DNA of 64,000 nt from Comamonas sp. (lineage in GTDB: Bacteria; Pseudomonadota; Gammaproteobacteria; Burkholderiales; Burkholderiaceae_C), in the NCBI GenBank assembly GCA_031277805.1, contig JAITLR010000022.1, positions 124,001 through 188,000 of the forward strand. The letters are read 5' to 3'. Shown in pieces: positions 37,556 to 48,179 of this stretch. The number at the start of each line of letters is the position of its first letter. Position 1 is the stretch's first letter. A program made the position numbers and the translations under genes. The notes under the pieces are model-generated. The model was not told the origin of the DNA. It did not search any database and worked only from the letters and a program-made list of their open reading frames with translations.

Positions 37556-38488
37556 ATGGAAAATATTCATTTCACATACTTTGAATTCAAAAAATTGATT
37601 CATATAAATCTGCGCCAGTTGGAATACTTCGTGGCCGCGGCCCGCCATGGCAGCACCTCCAGGGCAGCACAAGCCATCAACGTCTCCCAGCCCTCGATCT
37701 CCAAGGCCATTGCCGACCTGGAGCTGCAATGGAAGGAGGTGCTGTTCGTGAGAAAGCATGCCAAGGGGCTGGATCTGACGGCTGCGGGTTCGAGCCGCAG
37801 CCAGGAGGCCATGGCGCTGCTGGCCGCCGCCGAGCAGCTGCAGCAGCGCCGCCAGCACGGCCTGTCCGGGGTGCTGCGCCTGGGCTTTCTGAGCACGCTG
37901 GGCGCACTATGGATTCCGCAGATCCTGACCCAGATGCAAAAGCGCCATCCCGACATCCGGCTGGAGCTGGTCGAGGGCGATATCGCTTCGCTCACGCGTC
38001 AGGTGGAGCAGGGCGAGTTGCACGCGGCGCTTCAGTACGGGCTGGGTCTGGAGAGGCCGGGCCTGAGCACCTTGGCCGTGGCGGCTCTGCCGCCCTATGT
38101 GCTGCTGCCGCAGCGCCATCCGCTGGCGGCGGCGGCCAGCGTGAGCCTTGCCGAATTGGCCCGTTCACCACTGCTGCTGATCAATCTGCCGCAAAGCCGC
38201 GAGTACTTTCTGTCCCTGTTCCGCGAGGCTGGCGTCACGCCCACGGTGACTTACGAGTTCTCGTCGCTGGAGCTGTTGCGCTCCATGGTAGCCAACGGTC
38301 ATGGGGTCAGCATTCTGACCACCCGTCCCGCTGTGGACCGCACGCATGACGGCAAGCGCCTGGTCTGCAAACGCATCAAGGGCCGGGTGGCCAAGCAGCC
38401 CGTGGTCCTGTCCGTGCCCAGCAGCAATGCCTCGCCGCTGATTGCACCGTTTCTGAGCGTGGCTAGAAGCGTGGTCGCACCGCAATAG
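37556..38488 (+). CDS. LysR-family transcriptional regulator
   Basis: The 310-residue protein has the LysR helix-turn-helix (NLRQLEYFVAAARHGSTSRAAQAINVSQPSISKAIADLE, residues 18-56) and a periplasmic-binding-like effector domain (LRLGFLSTLGALWIPQILTQMQKRHPDIRLELVEGD). It is divergent from the CoA-transferase and acyl-CoA dehydrogenase genes, the usual layout for their activator. The first 17 residues (MENIHFTYFEFKKLIHI) come from very AT-rich DNA and precede the normal LysR start, so translation might begin later, for example at the TTG at 37595. I keep the ATG at 37556 because neither candidate has a clear ribosome site. Confidence 0.9.
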   Translation: MENIHFTYFEFKKLIHINLRQLEYFVAAARHGSTSRAAQAINVSQPSISKAIADLELQWKEVLFVRKHAKGLDLTAAGSSRSQEAMALLAAAEQLQQRRQHGLSGVLRLGFLSTLGALWIPQILTQMQKRHPDIRLELVEGDIASLTRQVEQGELHAALQYGLGLERPGLSTLAVAALPPYVLLPQRHPLAAAASVSLAELARSPLLLINLPQSREYFLSLFREAGVTPTVTYEFSSLELLRSMVANGHGVSILTTRPAVDRTHDGKRLVCKRIKGRVAKQPVVLSVPSSNASPLIAPFLSVARSVVAPQ

Positions 38489-38638
38489 GGCCTGTCCGTC
38501 GGCTTTTCATCCCCGCTGCGCTGGCCTCCTCGGGTGCGGCTGGGGCGCAGGCAAATTGGCACGCCGCTTGCTGAAACAACGGTGTCGGCTTGGCAGTTCT
38601 ACCGGTTAACCCTGTGCTCTTCGTCAGTCTCGGGTAAG

Positions 38639-38652
38639 CCTGTATATACATG
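38639..38652. promoter_or_regulatory. HutC-like operator before the ABC transporter genes
   Basis: CCTGTATATACATG contains the perfect palindrome TGTATATACA (38641-38650). Related sites CTGTATAGACAG and CTGTATAGACG occur before hutH and a hutC-type gene. It lies about 100 bp upstream of the binding-protein gene, in a 262-bp gap that otherwise holds only promoter space. Confidence 0.6.
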
Positions 38653-38750
38653 ACTGCACAACAAAAACACACTGCGTTGTCCGCACTGCCTGCCAGGCCG
38701 ACAAAACCATTTCTGCAATCTTGCTGCTTACCCTGAACGAGGAGGGTCCT

Positions 38751-39728
38751 ATGACATCGACAAACCCATTGCGTCGCATCCCAGCCTGGCAAATGGCACT
38801 GGTTTCCGCTTGCCTGGCCGCCGCCGCGCCACAGGCCGGAGCCCAGGAAACCAAAATCGTCCTTGGTATGTCCGGCTGGACCGGCTTTGCGCCGCTGACC
38901 CTGGCCGACAAGGCCGGGATCTTCAAGAAGAATGGGTTGAATGTCGAGTTGAAGATGATCCCGCAGAAGGATCGCCACCTGGCGTTGGCTTCTGGTGCCA
39001 TCCAGTGCGCCGCGACCACCATCGAGACTCATGTGGCCTGGAACACCAATGGCGTGCCCATCGTGCAGCTCTTCCAGATGGACAAGTCCTACGGTGCAGA
39101 TGGCATTGCCGTGCGCAACGACGTCAAGAGCTTTGCCGATCTCAAGGGCAAGACGGTGGCAGTGAGCGCGCCCGGCACGGCCCCCTACTTCGGCCTGGCC
39201 TGGATGCTGCACAAGAACGGCATGACCATGAAGGACGTGAAGACCGTGTCGCTGGAGCCCCAGCCCGCGGCCCAGGCCTTTGTGGCGGGGCAGAACGATG
39301 CGGCCATGACCTATGAGCCCTATCTGTCCACCGTACGCGCCAACCCTACGGCCGGCAAGATCCTCGCCACCACCATCGACTACCCCATGGTGATGGACAC
39401 TGTGGGCTGCGATCCCAAGTGGCTCAAGGCCAATGCTCCCGCCGCCAAGGCCCTGGCCCAGTCCTATTTCGATGCCGTGGCCATGATCGCTGCCGACAAG
39501 GACAAGAGCTACGACATCATGGGCGCGGCCGTCAAGCAAAGCGGCGAGCAGTTCGGCAAGTCGGCCTCCTTCCTCAAGTGGTCGGACAAGGAAGCCAACC
39601 AGAAATTCTTCGCCAATGACCTGGTTCCATTCATGAAGGAGTCGGCCGTCATCCTCAAGGAAGCCGGCGTGATCCGCAGTATTCCCGAAAACTACGGTGT
39701 CATGTACGACGCCAGCTTCATCAAGTAA
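38751..39728 (+). CDS. NitT/TauT-type ABC transporter substrate-binding protein
   Basis: The 325-residue protein has a signal peptide (LVSACLAAAAPQAGAQ, cleaved near AQE) and a binding domain of the nitrate/taurine/thiamine-precursor type (KIVLGMSGWTGFAPLTLADKAGIFKKNGLNVELKMIPQKD, LASGAIQCAATTIET). Its start at 38751 follows the strong ribosome site GAGGAGG. It leads a three-gene importer operon (binding protein, permease, ATPase) that continues into a HutC-type regulator and hutH. The substrate is therefore probably histidine, urocanate or a related imidazole acid. A HutC-like palindrome lies upstream. In pseudomonads a different ABC family (HutXWV) does this job, so the assignment is inferred from context. 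Confidence 0.9.
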   Translation: MTSTNPLRRIPAWQMALVSACLAAAAPQAGAQETKIVLGMSGWTGFAPLTLADKAGIFKKNGLNVELKMIPQKDRHLALASGAIQCAATTIETHVAWNTNGVPIVQLFQMDKSYGADGIAVRNDVKSFADLKGKTVAVSAPGTAPYFGLAWMLHKNGMTMKDVKTVSLEPQPAAQAFVAGQNDAAMTYEPYLSTVRANPTAGKILATTIDYPMVMDTVGCDPKWLKANAPAAKALAQSYFDAVAMIAADKDKSYDIMGAAVKQSGEQFGKSASFLKWSDKEANQKFFANDLVPFMKESAVILKEAGVIRSIPENYGVMYDASFIK

Positions 39729-39741
39729 GCGAGAGGTCACC

Positions 39742-40604
39742 ATGGAAGCGGTATCTCCCTCTGCTCACTCTGCCCCCCCGATCATGACCAAGGTGATATC
39801 GCCTTCCGTGCCTCCTGTACGCAAACGCCGCATGGCACCGCTGGAGCCCGTCAGCCCCACGATGAAATGGGTGCTGGGCACCGGTTTCTTCGTGTTGTTC
39901 GTCGTGATCTGGTCCATCGTCACGCTGGGCGGCTTTGTCTCGCCCACCTTCCTGGCCAGCCCCATGACCATGGTGCGCGAAGGCATCACTCTGTTCACAG
40001 AGTACGATTTCCTGAACGACATCGGCATGACGGTGTGGCGCGTCATGGGTGGCTTCATCCTGGCCTCCATCGTCGCCGTGCCTCTGGGCATCGCCATGGG
40101 TGCCTGGAAACCGGTCGAAGCCTTTTTCGAGCCCTTTGTCTCGTTCTGCCGCTACCTGCCGGCCTCGGCCTTCATCCCGCTGCTCATCCTCTGGGCCGGC
40201 GTGGGCGAGACGCAGAAGCTGCTGGTGATCTATATCGGCTCGGTGTTCCAGATCACGCTGATGGTGGCCGTCACCGTGGGCGGTGCGCGCAAGGATCTGG
40301 TCGAGGCGGCCTATACCCTGGGCGCCAGCAATACCGGCATCGTGCGCCGCGTGCTGATCCCTGGTGCCGCCCCCGGCATTGCCGAGACGCTGCGCCTGGT
40401 GCTGGGCTGGGCCTGGACCTATGTGATCGTGGCCGAGCTGATCGGCTCGTCCTCGGGCATAGGCCACATGATCACCGACAGTCAGGCCCTGCTCAATACC
40501 GGCCAGATCATCTTCGGCATCATCGTCATCGGCCTGATCGGCCTGGTGTCCGACTTCATCTTCAAGACGATCAACCGCCGCATGTTCGAATGGAGCACTC
40601 TGTG

Positions 40605-40605
<1 letters not shown>
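39742..40605 (+). CDS. NitT/TauT-type ABC transporter permease
   Basis: The 287-residue membrane protein has about six helices and the permease signature with the EAA-like loop VGGARKDLVEAAYTLGASNTGIVRRVLIPGAAPGIAETLRLVLGWAWTYVIVAELIG, which docks to the ATPase. Its start is ATG 39742, eleven bases after the preceding stop, behind GAGAGG. Its stop codon overlaps the ATPase start (TGATG), so the two are translationally coupled. It works with the two flanking genes as one importer. Confidence 0.93.
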
Positions 40606-41384
<779 letters not shown>

Positions 41385-41410
41385 CGGTGGTTTCAACTCT
41401 GTCTGCCCCC

Positions 41411-42181
41411 ATGAATTCCCGTGCCGCCCCCTCCCGCTCCGCTGCCAGGTCCGGCCGCGACGTACCCGTCGCGCTGTACCAGCAGGTCAAAGACCATGTG
41501 CTGCAGAAGATCGGCAACGGTTCGTTGACCGCCGGCGCACGCGTGCCCTCCGAGCAGGAACTGGTGCAGGAGTTCGGCGTGGCGCGCATGACGGTCAACC
41601 GCGCGCTGCGCGAGCTGGCAGAGCAGGGCGTGATCGTGCGCGTGGCCGGTGTCGGCTCCTTCGTGGCCGAGGAAAAGCCCCAGTCCACGCTGCTGCGCAT
41701 CGCCAATATCGGCGAGGAGATCACGCAGCGCGGGCACGACCACCGCTTCGAGCTCATCAGCATGCGCCGCGCCTCGGCCTCGCCCGAGGTGGCGGCGGCG
41801 CTGGACCTGGCGGTGGGCGCTTCGGTCTTCCACCTGCAGGGCGTGCACTTCGAGAACGAGGTGCCGGTGCAGCTCGAGGACCGCTACGTGAATCCGCGCC
41901 TGGTGCCGGACTTCATGGAACAGGATTTCTCGGCCGTCCAGCCCTCGGTCTATCTGGTGCGCAACGTACAGTACGACCAGATCGAGCATGTGGTCGACGC
42001 CATCCTGCCCACCGCCGAGCAGGCGCACTGGCTGCAGATGGCGGCCGACCAGCCCTGCCTGATGCTGACACGCCGCACCTGGCTGCGCGGCGTCCCCATT
42101 ACCTGGGTGCACTGCGTGCATCCGGGCATGCGCTACCGGCTCGGTAGCCGCTTCCGCACGGACCCGGTACACGGCGGCTGA
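41411..42181 (+). CDS. hutC: HutC-type GntR repressor, second of three
   Basis: The 256-residue protein has the GntR winged helix (QQVKDHVLQKIGNGSLTAGARVPSEQELVQEFGVARMTVNRALRELAEQGVIVRVAGVGSFVAEEKPQSTLLRIANIGEEI) and a UTRA domain with the HutC-like sequence FENEVPVQLEDRYVNPRLVPDFMEQDFSAVQPSVYLVRNV and ITWVHCVHPGMRYRLGSRF. It lies directly before hutH on the same strand, the usual place of hutC. It very likely represses the hut genes until urocanate, the hutH product, binds. The start ATG 41411 is preferred to the GTG at 41387. A matching palindrome stands just before hutH. Confidence 0.9.
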   Translation: MNSRAAPSRSAARSGRDVPVALYQQVKDHVLQKIGNGSLTAGARVPSEQELVQEFGVARMTVNRALRELAEQGVIVRVAGVGSFVAEEKPQSTLLRIANIGEEITQRGHDHRFELISMRRASASPEVAAALDLAVGASVFHLQGVHFENEVPVQLEDRYVNPRLVPDFMEQDFSAVQPSVYLVRNVQYDQIEHVVDAILPTAEQAHWLQMAADQPCLMLTRRTWLRGVPITWVHCVHPGMRYRLGSRFRTDPVHGG

Positions 42182-42225
42182 AGAACGCTGTAGAAAAGAG
42201 CTGTGCGGCTTTTTTGACTTCTTAA

Positions 42226-42237
42226 CTGTATAGACAG
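42226..42237. promoter_or_regulatory. HutC-like operator at the hutH start
   Basis: CTGTATAGACAG is a near-perfect inverted repeat ending 8 bp before the hutH start codon. Repressor bound here would cover the ribosome-site region and any proximal promoter. It matches the sites at 38641 and 44695. Confidence 0.7.
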
Positions 42238-42245
42238 GTATAGCC

Positions 42246-43805
42246 ATGAACACCATCACCACTCCAGGAATCTCTTCTTCCAAGCTGGAACTGTGTCCCG
42301 GTCAGGTCACGCTGGCCCAGTTGCGTGCCATTCAAGGCGGCGGTGTGCAGCTGAGCATGGCGGCTTCGGCCTACGAAGCCATGCGTGCCGCCCAGGCCCA
42401 TGTGCAGCACATCGTGGACGAGGACCAGGTGGTCTATGGCATCAACACCGGCTTTGGCAAGCTGGCCTCGACCAAGATCGCTCACGACCGCCTGGCCGAA
42501 CTGCAGCGCAACCTGGTGCTATCGCACAGCGTGGGCACGGGCGAGCCCCTACCTGACCATGTGGTGCGCCTGATCCTGGCCACCAAGGCTGTGAGCCTGG
42601 CGCGCGGCCATTCGGGCGCCCGGTCGGCCCTGGTCGACGCGTTGCTGGCCCTGGCCAATGCCGACGTGCTGCCCGTGATTCCGGCCAAGGGCTCGGTAGG
42701 CGCCTCGGGCGACCTGGCACCGTTGTCCCACCTGGCCTGTGTGCTGATCGGCGAAGGCCAGGCCAAGGTCGACGGCAAAGTGGTCTCGGGCCGTGAAGCC
42801 ATGAAGCACATCGGTCTCGAGCCTTTTGTGCTCGGCCCCAAGGAAGGCCTGGCCCTGCTCAACGGCACGCAGGTGTCGACTTCGCTGGCGCTGACTGGTC
42901 TGTTCCAGGCCGAAAGCGTGCTGGCCGCGGGCCTGGTGGCCGGCTGCCTGACGCTCGAAGCCATCCAGGGTTCGATCAAGCCTTTCGATGCCCGCATCCA
43001 TGAGGCGCGCGGCCAACTGGGCCAGATCGCCGTGGCCGCCGCCGTGCGCGAACTGCTCGACGGCAGCGCCATCGACCCCTCGCACCCCAACTGCGGCCGC
43101 GTGCAGGACCCGTACTCCATCCGTTGCGTGCCCCAGGTCATGGGCGCCTGCCTGGACAACCTCGGCCACGCGGCGCGCGTGCTGGCCACCGAGGCCAATG
43201 CGGCCTCCGACAACCCGCTGGTGTTCGACAACGGCGATGTGATCTCGGGCGGCAACTTCCATGCCGAACCCGTGGCCTTCGCGGCCGACATCATCGCACT
43301 GGCAATTGCCGAGATCGGCGCCATCTCCGAGCGCCGCATGGCTCTGCTGCTGGACACCGGCCTGTCGCGCCTGCCGGCCTTCCTGATCGAGGACAGCGGC
43401 GTGAACTCAGGCTTCATGATTGCCCAGGTCACGGCCGCCGCGCTGGCCGCTGAAAACCAGTGCCTGGCCAACCCCAGCAGCGTGACCAGCCTGCCCACCT
43501 CGGCCAACCAGGAGGACCATGTCTCAATGGCCACCTACGGTGCGCGCCGCCTGGCCGACATGGCCAGCAACACAGCCGTGATCGTGGGCGTTGAAGCCAT
43601 GGCCGCCGCGCAGGGCATGGATTTCGACCGCCGGCTCAAGAGCTCGGCACTGATGGAAGAGCAGTACGCGCTGATCCGCAGCAAGGTGGCCTATCTGGAC
43701 AAGGACCGCTATCTGGCCCCCGACATCGAGACCATGCGCCTGTGGGCCCTGGAAACCGACTGGCCAGCCGCGCTGCAGCGCATCCTGCCGAGCACGGTAC
43801 GCTGA
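42246..43805 (+). CDS. hutH: Histidine ammonia-lyase
   Basis: The 519-residue enzyme removes ammonia from histidine to give urocanate, the first step of histidine use. The self-made MIO cofactor triad is Ala153-Ser154-Gly155 in KGSVGASGDLAPLSH. Other family segments are YGINTGFGKLAST, NGTQVSTSLAL, QDPYSIRCVPQVMGA, NAASDNPLVF and SANQEDHVSM. The length is normal for HutH. It follows a hutC-type gene and a HutC-like operator overlapping its leader. A repeat copy and a divergent regulator separate it from hutU. Confidence 0.97.
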   Translation: MNTITTPGISSSKLELCPGQVTLAQLRAIQGGGVQLSMAASAYEAMRAAQAHVQHIVDEDQVVYGINTGFGKLASTKIAHDRLAELQRNLVLSHSVGTGEPLPDHVVRLILATKAVSLARGHSGARSALVDALLALANADVLPVIPAKGSVGASGDLAPLSHLACVLIGEGQAKVDGKVVSGREAMKHIGLEPFVLGPKEGLALLNGTQVSTSLALTGLFQAESVLAAGLVAGCLTLEAIQGSIKPFDARIHEARGQLGQIAVAAAVRELLDGSAIDPSHPNCGRVQDPYSIRCVPQVMGACLDNLGHAARVLATEANAASDNPLVFDNGDVISGGNFHAEPVAFAADIIALAIAEIGAISERRMALLLDTGLSRLPAFLIEDSGVNSGFMIAQVTAAALAAENQCLANPSSVTSLPTSANQEDHVSMATYGARRLADMASNTAVIVGVEAMAAAQGMDFDRRLKSSALMEEQYALIRSKVAYLDKDRYLAPDIETMRLWALETDWPAALQRILPSTVR

Positions 43806-43839
43806 AACTGCTGCCTACGACTCACGCCGCAAAAATCGC

Positions 43840-43945
43840 CAGCGCCTCAAGCCAGGGGCGCCGAGCAAGAGCCTCAGCCGGCCGCGCCGCCTCGCAGCGA
43901 GGGCGCCGTCCCCCTTGGGGGAAGTGGCGCAGCCGCTCAGGGGGG
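43840..43945 (-). repeat. Dispersed multi-hairpin intergenic repeat, copy D
   Basis: On the minus strand CCCCCCTGAGCGGCTGCGCC begins directly after the stop codon of the HutC-type gene. It continues through CCCCC/GGGGG, GCCCTCGCTGCGAGGCGGC, a short extra GC-rich insert and CTCTTGCTCGGCGCCCCTGGC. It fills the gap between convergent hutH and the regulator, probably terminating both. Confidence 0.88.
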
Positions 43946-44671
43946 TCAAAAACTTCCGGTGAACTTGTAGCGGGAGGCCGGATGCCACAGCGCCGACACC
44001 GAAGCCACCTGGCCCTGGGAGCGCGTGGCACGGCGCAGCACCAGGCAGGGCTCGCCGACCTCCATATGCAGCAGCTCGGCCACTTCAGTGCCGGGCATGC
44101 TGGCCTCGATGGAGAACTGCACGCCCTGCAGTGGCGCCACGCGCGTCAGATAGGCGTTGGGCGTCTGGCTGGCGAAATCCTGGGTCAGGTAGTCGGGCGC
44201 GACCGCAGGATTGACGTAGCGATCCTCGACCTGGATGGGCACGTCGTTCTCGAAGTGCACGACCACCGAGTGGAACAGGGTCTGGGCGGTGGACAGCTCG
44301 AACTGCCGCAGCAGGGCCGCATCGGCGCGGCAGCGCTCGAGCTTTTGCAGCTCGCCGCGGTGCCTGTGGCCGCGCGCCGCGATCTCGTCGGCGATGTTGC
44401 GCAGTTGGACCAGGGTGGACTGGTATTTCTGCTGGGCCACGAAAGTGCCCGAGCCCTGCACGCGCGTCAGCGTCTGCTCGTCGCTGAGCTCGCGCAGTGC
44501 GCGGTTGACCGTCATGCGCGCTACCTCGAACTGCCTGGCCAGGGCCGCTTCGCTGGGAATGGCATCGCCTTCCTGCCAGGTGCCGCTGTGGATCTGCTGC
44601 AGCACATAGTCTTTGATACGTTGGAACGCCGGGACGGCCGCCTGGGAGGTCGCACGAATGGGGCTGGGCAT
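43946..44671 (-). CDS. HutC-type GntR repressor, third of three
   Basis: The 241-residue protein has the GntR winged helix (FQRIKDYVLQQIHSGTWQEGDAIPSEAALARQFEVARMTVNRALRELSDEQTLTRVQGSGTFVAQQKYQSTLVQLRNIADEI) and a UTRA domain (VVHFENDVPIQVEDRYVNPAVAPDYLTQDFASQTPNAYLTRVAPLQGVQFSIEA). It is similar in plan and wording to the second HutC-type protein (shared MTVNRALREL and VEDRYVNP), so they look like paralogues. It is divergent from the NCS1 permease and hutU. Three HutC-like sites in the shared 146-bp region suggest control of both directions. The track starts at a TTG; I use the ATG at 44671. Confidence 0.88.
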   Translation of the reverse strand: MPSPIRATSQAAVPAFQRIKDYVLQQIHSGTWQEGDAIPSEAALARQFEVARMTVNRALRELSDEQTLTRVQGSGTFVAQQKYQSTLVQLRNIADEIAARGHRHRGELQKLERCRADAALLRQFELSTAQTLFHSVVVHFENDVPIQVEDRYVNPAVAPDYLTQDFASQTPNAYLTRVAPLQGVQFSIEASMPGTEVAELLHMEVGEPCLVLRRATRSQGQVASVSALWHPASRYKFTGSF

Positions 44672-44693
44672 AGGGTTTGTTCGGGTCAAAAAA

Positions 44694-44780
44694 CCTGTAT
44701 AGACGATTGACGGTGCGGGGAGTAAAACACAGAATTGTTCTATACAACTTTAGATGAATTACCTAGAAGTTGTATGCACA
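44694..44780. promoter_or_regulatory. Cluster of three HutC-like sites in the hutC-permease divergent region
   Basis: CTGTATAGACG (44695-44705), GTTCTATACAAC (44737-44748) and GTTGTATGCACA (44769-44780) share the TGTATA/TATACA core of the sites before hutH and the ABC genes. Two are imperfect palindromes. They cover the regulator's 5' end and the permease promoter region. Confidence 0.55.
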
Positions 44781-44817
44781 TAAAAGCACACCGAGGGAAT
44801 GACGGAGCATCCATCCC

Positions 44818-46284
44818 ATGAGCATTGAGACAAACGCGTCGGTCGCGACCGGCCCCATCGAGACAAGAACCATCGACATGGTTCCCGAGCGTGAGCGCCA
44901 CGGCTCTCCCTCCAGCCAGTTCACCCTCTGGTTCGGCGCCAACATGCAGATCACGGCCGTGGTCGACGGCGCCCTGGCCGTGGTCTTCGGTGCCGAGGCC
45001 ATGACGGCCATCCTCGGCCTGCTGATAGGCAACATCCTCGGCGGCATCGTCATGGCGCTGCACTCGGCCCAGGGCCCGCGCCTGGGCCTGCCGCAGATGA
45101 TCTCCAGCCGCGTGCAGTTCGGCGTCAAGGGCGCGGCCCTGCCGCTGCTGCTGGTGATCCTCATGTACCTGGGCTTTGCGGCCACGGGCACGGTGCTCTC
45201 GGGCCAGGCCATCAACCTGATGTTCGGCTTCACCAGCCCCGCCGCAGGCATTGCCATCTTCGGTGCGCTCACGGCCCTGGTCGCCATCGTCGGCTACAGG
45301 CTGATCCATGTGGTGGGCCGCATCTCCACCGTGATCGGCATCCTGGGCTTTGGCTATCTGGCCTGGCAACTGTGCCACCAGTACGACGTGGTCAGTGCCT
45401 TCGGCCAGAAGCCTTTCACCTGGACCAGCTTTCTGACGGCCATGGCCCTGTCGGCCGGCTGGCAGATGACTTTTGCGCCCTATGTGGCCGACTATTCGCG
45501 CTATCTGCCGAGCAAGACCTCGACGGCAGCCACTTTTTGGACCACTTTCGGCGGCAGCGTGATCAGCGCCCAGCTGGCCATGATCTTCGGCGTGCTGGTG
45601 GCCGCCCTTGGCGGCAACTTCATCAAGAACCAGGTCGGCTTCCTGGGCGAGCTCGCGGGCCCGCTGGCCGTGGTGATCTATCTGGTCATCGTGACCGGCA
45701 AGCTCACGGTGAACTGCCTCAACGCTTATGGCGGCGTCATGACCATGCTGACCACGGTCAGCGCCTTCAACGACAAAAAGCAGTTCTCGCCCGCCACCCG
45801 CCTGGCCTACATCCTGGGCTTTGTGCTGCTCACGGTGCTGGTGGCCCTGCTGGCCAGCTCCAACTTCCTGGCCACCTTCAAGAACTTCGTGCTGCTGCTG
45901 CTCACGGTGTTCGTGCCCTGGAGCGCCGTCAACCTCGTGGACTACTACCTGATCTCCAAGGAGAAGGTGGACATCCCCGCGCTCTACAACAGCCAGGGCC
46001 GCTACGGCGCCTACAACGGCGTGGCCCTGTTCAGCTATGTGCTGGGCATCGTCGTGCAGATCCCGTTCATCAACCAGGCCATGTACGAAGGTCCGCTGGC
46101 CAAGGCCATGGGCGGCGCCGACATCTCCTGGATCGTGAGCCTGATCGTCACCTCGCTCGTCTACTACCCGCTGGCCAAGAAGACCATGAAGGTCCCCGAC
46201 CAGATGATTTACCCGGCCGATCAGGCCGCCAACGCTCCCAACAGCAGCAATGCTGCCTACCTGAACACCGCATCCGCCGCCTGA
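44818..46284 (+). CDS. NCS1-family (CodB-like) permease, probable urocanate or histidine transporter
   Basis: The 488-residue protein has about twelve helices and NCS1 features: [25 protein letters not shown] at the start, [50 protein letters not shown] and [20 protein letters not shown]. Members bring in cytosine, purines, hydantoins or thiamine precursors with Na+ or H+. In pseudomonads a CodB-like protein in the hut locus takes up urocanate, so that role is likely here too, since hutU follows 46 bp later. The start ATG 44818 follows GGAG. HutC-like sites precede the gene. Substrate choice is inference from position. Confidence 0.88.
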   Translation: MSIETNASVATGPIETRTIDMVPERERHGSPSSQFTLWFGANMQITAVVDGALAVVFGAEAMTAILGLLIGNILGGIVMALHSAQGPRLGLPQMISSRVQFGVKGAALPLLLVILMYLGFAATGTVLSGQAINLMFGFTSPAAGIAIFGALTALVAIVGYRLIHVVGRISTVIGILGFGYLAWQLCHQYDVVSAFGQKPFTWTSFLTAMALSAGWQMTFAPYVADYSRYLPSKTSTAATFWTTFGGSVISAQLAMIFGVLVAALGGNFIKNQVGFLGELAGPLAVVIYLVIVTGKLTVNCLNAYGGVMTMLTTVSAFNDKKQFSPATRLAYILGFVLLTVLVALLASSNFLATFKNFVLLLLTVFVPWSAVNLVDYYLISKEKVDIPALYNSQGRYGAYNGVALFSYVLGIVVQIPFINQAMYEGPLAKAMGGADISWIVSLIVTSLVYYPLAKKTMKVPDQMIYPADQAANAPNSSNAAYLNTASAA

Positions 46285-46330
46285 GCCACAGTGCCGAGCT
46301 TTTCACCGTTTTCTCATGAAGGATCAGACC

Positions 46331-48049
46331 ATGAACGCCAACGACGCCATCCTCCAAGCCGCAGCCGATCCCCGCTACGACGCCAGCCGCGTCATCCGCG
46401 CTCCCCATGGCAGCACGCTGCATTGCAAGAACTGGCTGGCCGAGGCCGCCTACCGCATGCTGCAGAACAACCTGGATCCCGATGTGGCCGAGAACCCCAA
46501 GGCCCTGGTGGTCTACGGCGGTATCGGCCGCGCGGCGCGCAACTGGGAATGCTTTGACGAGATCCTGGCACAGCTCAAGAAGCTGGAGGCCGACGAGTCG
46601 CTGCTGATCCAGTCGGGCAAGCCCGTGGGCGTGTTCAAGACCCATCCCGACGCACCGCGCGTGCTACTGGCCAACTCCAACCTGGTGCCCAAGTGGGCCA
46701 CCTGGGAGAAGTTCAACGAACTGGACCAGAAGGGCCTGTTCATGTACGGCCAGATGACGGCCGGCAGCTGGATCTATATCGGCAGCCAGGGCATTGTGCA
46801 AGGCACCTTCGAGACCTTTGTCGAAGCCGGCCGCCAGCACTACAACAACGACCTGACCGGCAAGTGGATTCTCACGGCCGGCCTGGGCGGCATGGGCGGC
46901 GCCCAGCCCCTGGCCGCCACCTTGGCCGGCGCCTGCTCGCTGAACATCGAGTGCAAGCAGAGCAGCATCGACTTCCGCCTGCGCACCCGCTATGTGGACA
47001 AGCAGGCCAAGGACATCGACGACGCACTGGCCCTGATCAAGCACCACACAGAAAAGGGCGAGGCCGTCTCCATCGCCCTGCTGGGCAATGCGGCCGAAAT
47101 CCTGCCCGAGCTGGTCAAGCGCGCCAAGGCTGGCGGCCCTCGCCCCGACATCGTGACCGACCAGACCTCGGCCCACGACCTGGTTAACGGCTACCTGCCC
47201 GTGGGCTGGACCGTGGCGCAGTGGGAAGCCGCTGCCGCCGACCCCAGCCAGCAAGCCCGTCTTACCAAGGCCGCGGCCAAGGGCTGCGCCCAGCACGTGC
47301 AGGCCATGCTGGACTTCCAGGCCATGGGCATCCCCACGGTGGACTACGGCAACAACATCCGCCAGGTGGCCTTCGACGAAGGCGTGAAGAACGCCTTCGA
47401 CTTCCCCGGCTTCGTGCCCGCCTACATCCGCCCGCTGTTCTGCGAGGGCAAGGGCCCGTTCCGCTGGGTGGCGCTGTCGGGCGATCCCGAGGACATCTAC
47501 AAGACCGACGCCAAGATCAAGGAGCTGTTCCCCGAGAACAAGCACACCCACCGCTGGCTGGACATGGCGCGTGAGCGCATCGCCTTCCAGGGCCTGCCCT
47601 CGCGCATCTGCTGGCTGGGCCTGGGCGAGCGCCACAAGGCGGCCCTGGCCTTCAACGAGATGGTCAAGAACGGCGAACTCAAGGCGCCCATCGTCATCGG
47701 CCGCGACCACCTGGACTGCGGCTCCGTGGCCAGCCCCAACCGCGAAACCGAAGCCATGAAGGACGGCACGGACGCCGTCTCCGACTGGCCGCTGCTCAAC
47801 GCCCTGCTCAACACGGCGGGCGGCGCCACCTGGGTCAGCCTGCACCACGGCGGTGGCGTGGGCATGGGCTACTCCCAGCACGCGGGCGTGGTCATCGTGG
47901 CCGACGGCACCGACGAAGCCGCCAAGCGCCTGGGCCGCGTACTGTGGAACGACCCGGCCACGGGCGTGATGCGCCATGCGGATGCAGGCTACGAAATTGC
48001 CGTGGAAGCCTCCAAGCGCCATGGCCTGAACCTGCCGATGATTAAGTAA
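46331..48049 (+). CDS. hutU: Urocanate hydratase (urocanase)
   Basis: The 572-residue enzyme adds water to urocanate using tightly bound NAD+, giving imidazolonepropionate. It matches urocanase throughout: [72 protein letters not shown], the NAD-binding [27 protein letters not shown] and [19 protein letters not shown]. The start at 46331 has AAGGA eight bases upstream; the track start at 46316 is less good. A repeat copy begins three bases after its stop codon, so hutD and hutI may depend on read-through or on their own promoter. Confidence 0.97.
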   Translation: MNANDAILQAAADPRYDASRVIRAPHGSTLHCKNWLAEAAYRMLQNNLDPDVAENPKALVVYGGIGRAARNWECFDEILAQLKKLEADESLLIQSGKPVGVFKTHPDAPRVLLANSNLVPKWATWEKFNELDQKGLFMYGQMTAGSWIYIGSQGIVQGTFETFVEAGRQHYNNDLTGKWILTAGLGGMGGAQPLAATLAGACSLNIECKQSSIDFRLRTRYVDKQAKDIDDALALIKHHTEKGEAVSIALLGNAAEILPELVKRAKAGGPRPDIVTDQTSAHDLVNGYLPVGWTVAQWEAAAADPSQQARLTKAAAKGCAQHVQAMLDFQAMGIPTVDYGNNIRQVAFDEGVKNAFDFPGFVPAYIRPLFCEGKGPFRWVALSGDPEDIYKTDAKIKELFPENKHTHRWLDMARERIAFQGLPSRICWLGLGERHKAALAFNEMVKNGELKAPIVIGRDHLDCGSVASPNRETEAMKDGTDAVSDWPLLNALLNTAGGATWVSLHHGGGVGMGYSQHAGVVIVADGTDEAAKRLGRVLWNDPATGVMRHADAGYEIAVEASKRHGLNLPMIK

Positions 48050-48051
48050 TC

Positions 48052-48160
48052 TCCCCCTGAGCGGCTGCGCCGCTTCCCCCTCTCTCTTCGGGAGGGGGAT
48101 GGCACCCTCGCTGCGAGGCGGCTCTTGCTCGGTGCCCCTGAGCTGGGCCGCGCCAGTTTT
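48052..48160 (+). repeat. Dispersed multi-hairpin intergenic repeat, copy E
   Basis: CCCCCTGAGCGGCTGCGCCGC begins just after the hutU stop codon. CCCCCTCTC/GGGAGGGGG, ACCCTCGCTGCGAGGCGGC, TCTTGCTCGGTGCCCCTGAG and the tail GCGCCAGTTTTTA follow. It is the most regular copy in the window. Confidence 0.9.
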
Positions 48161-48179
48161 TACGGATATCCACCTCTTC

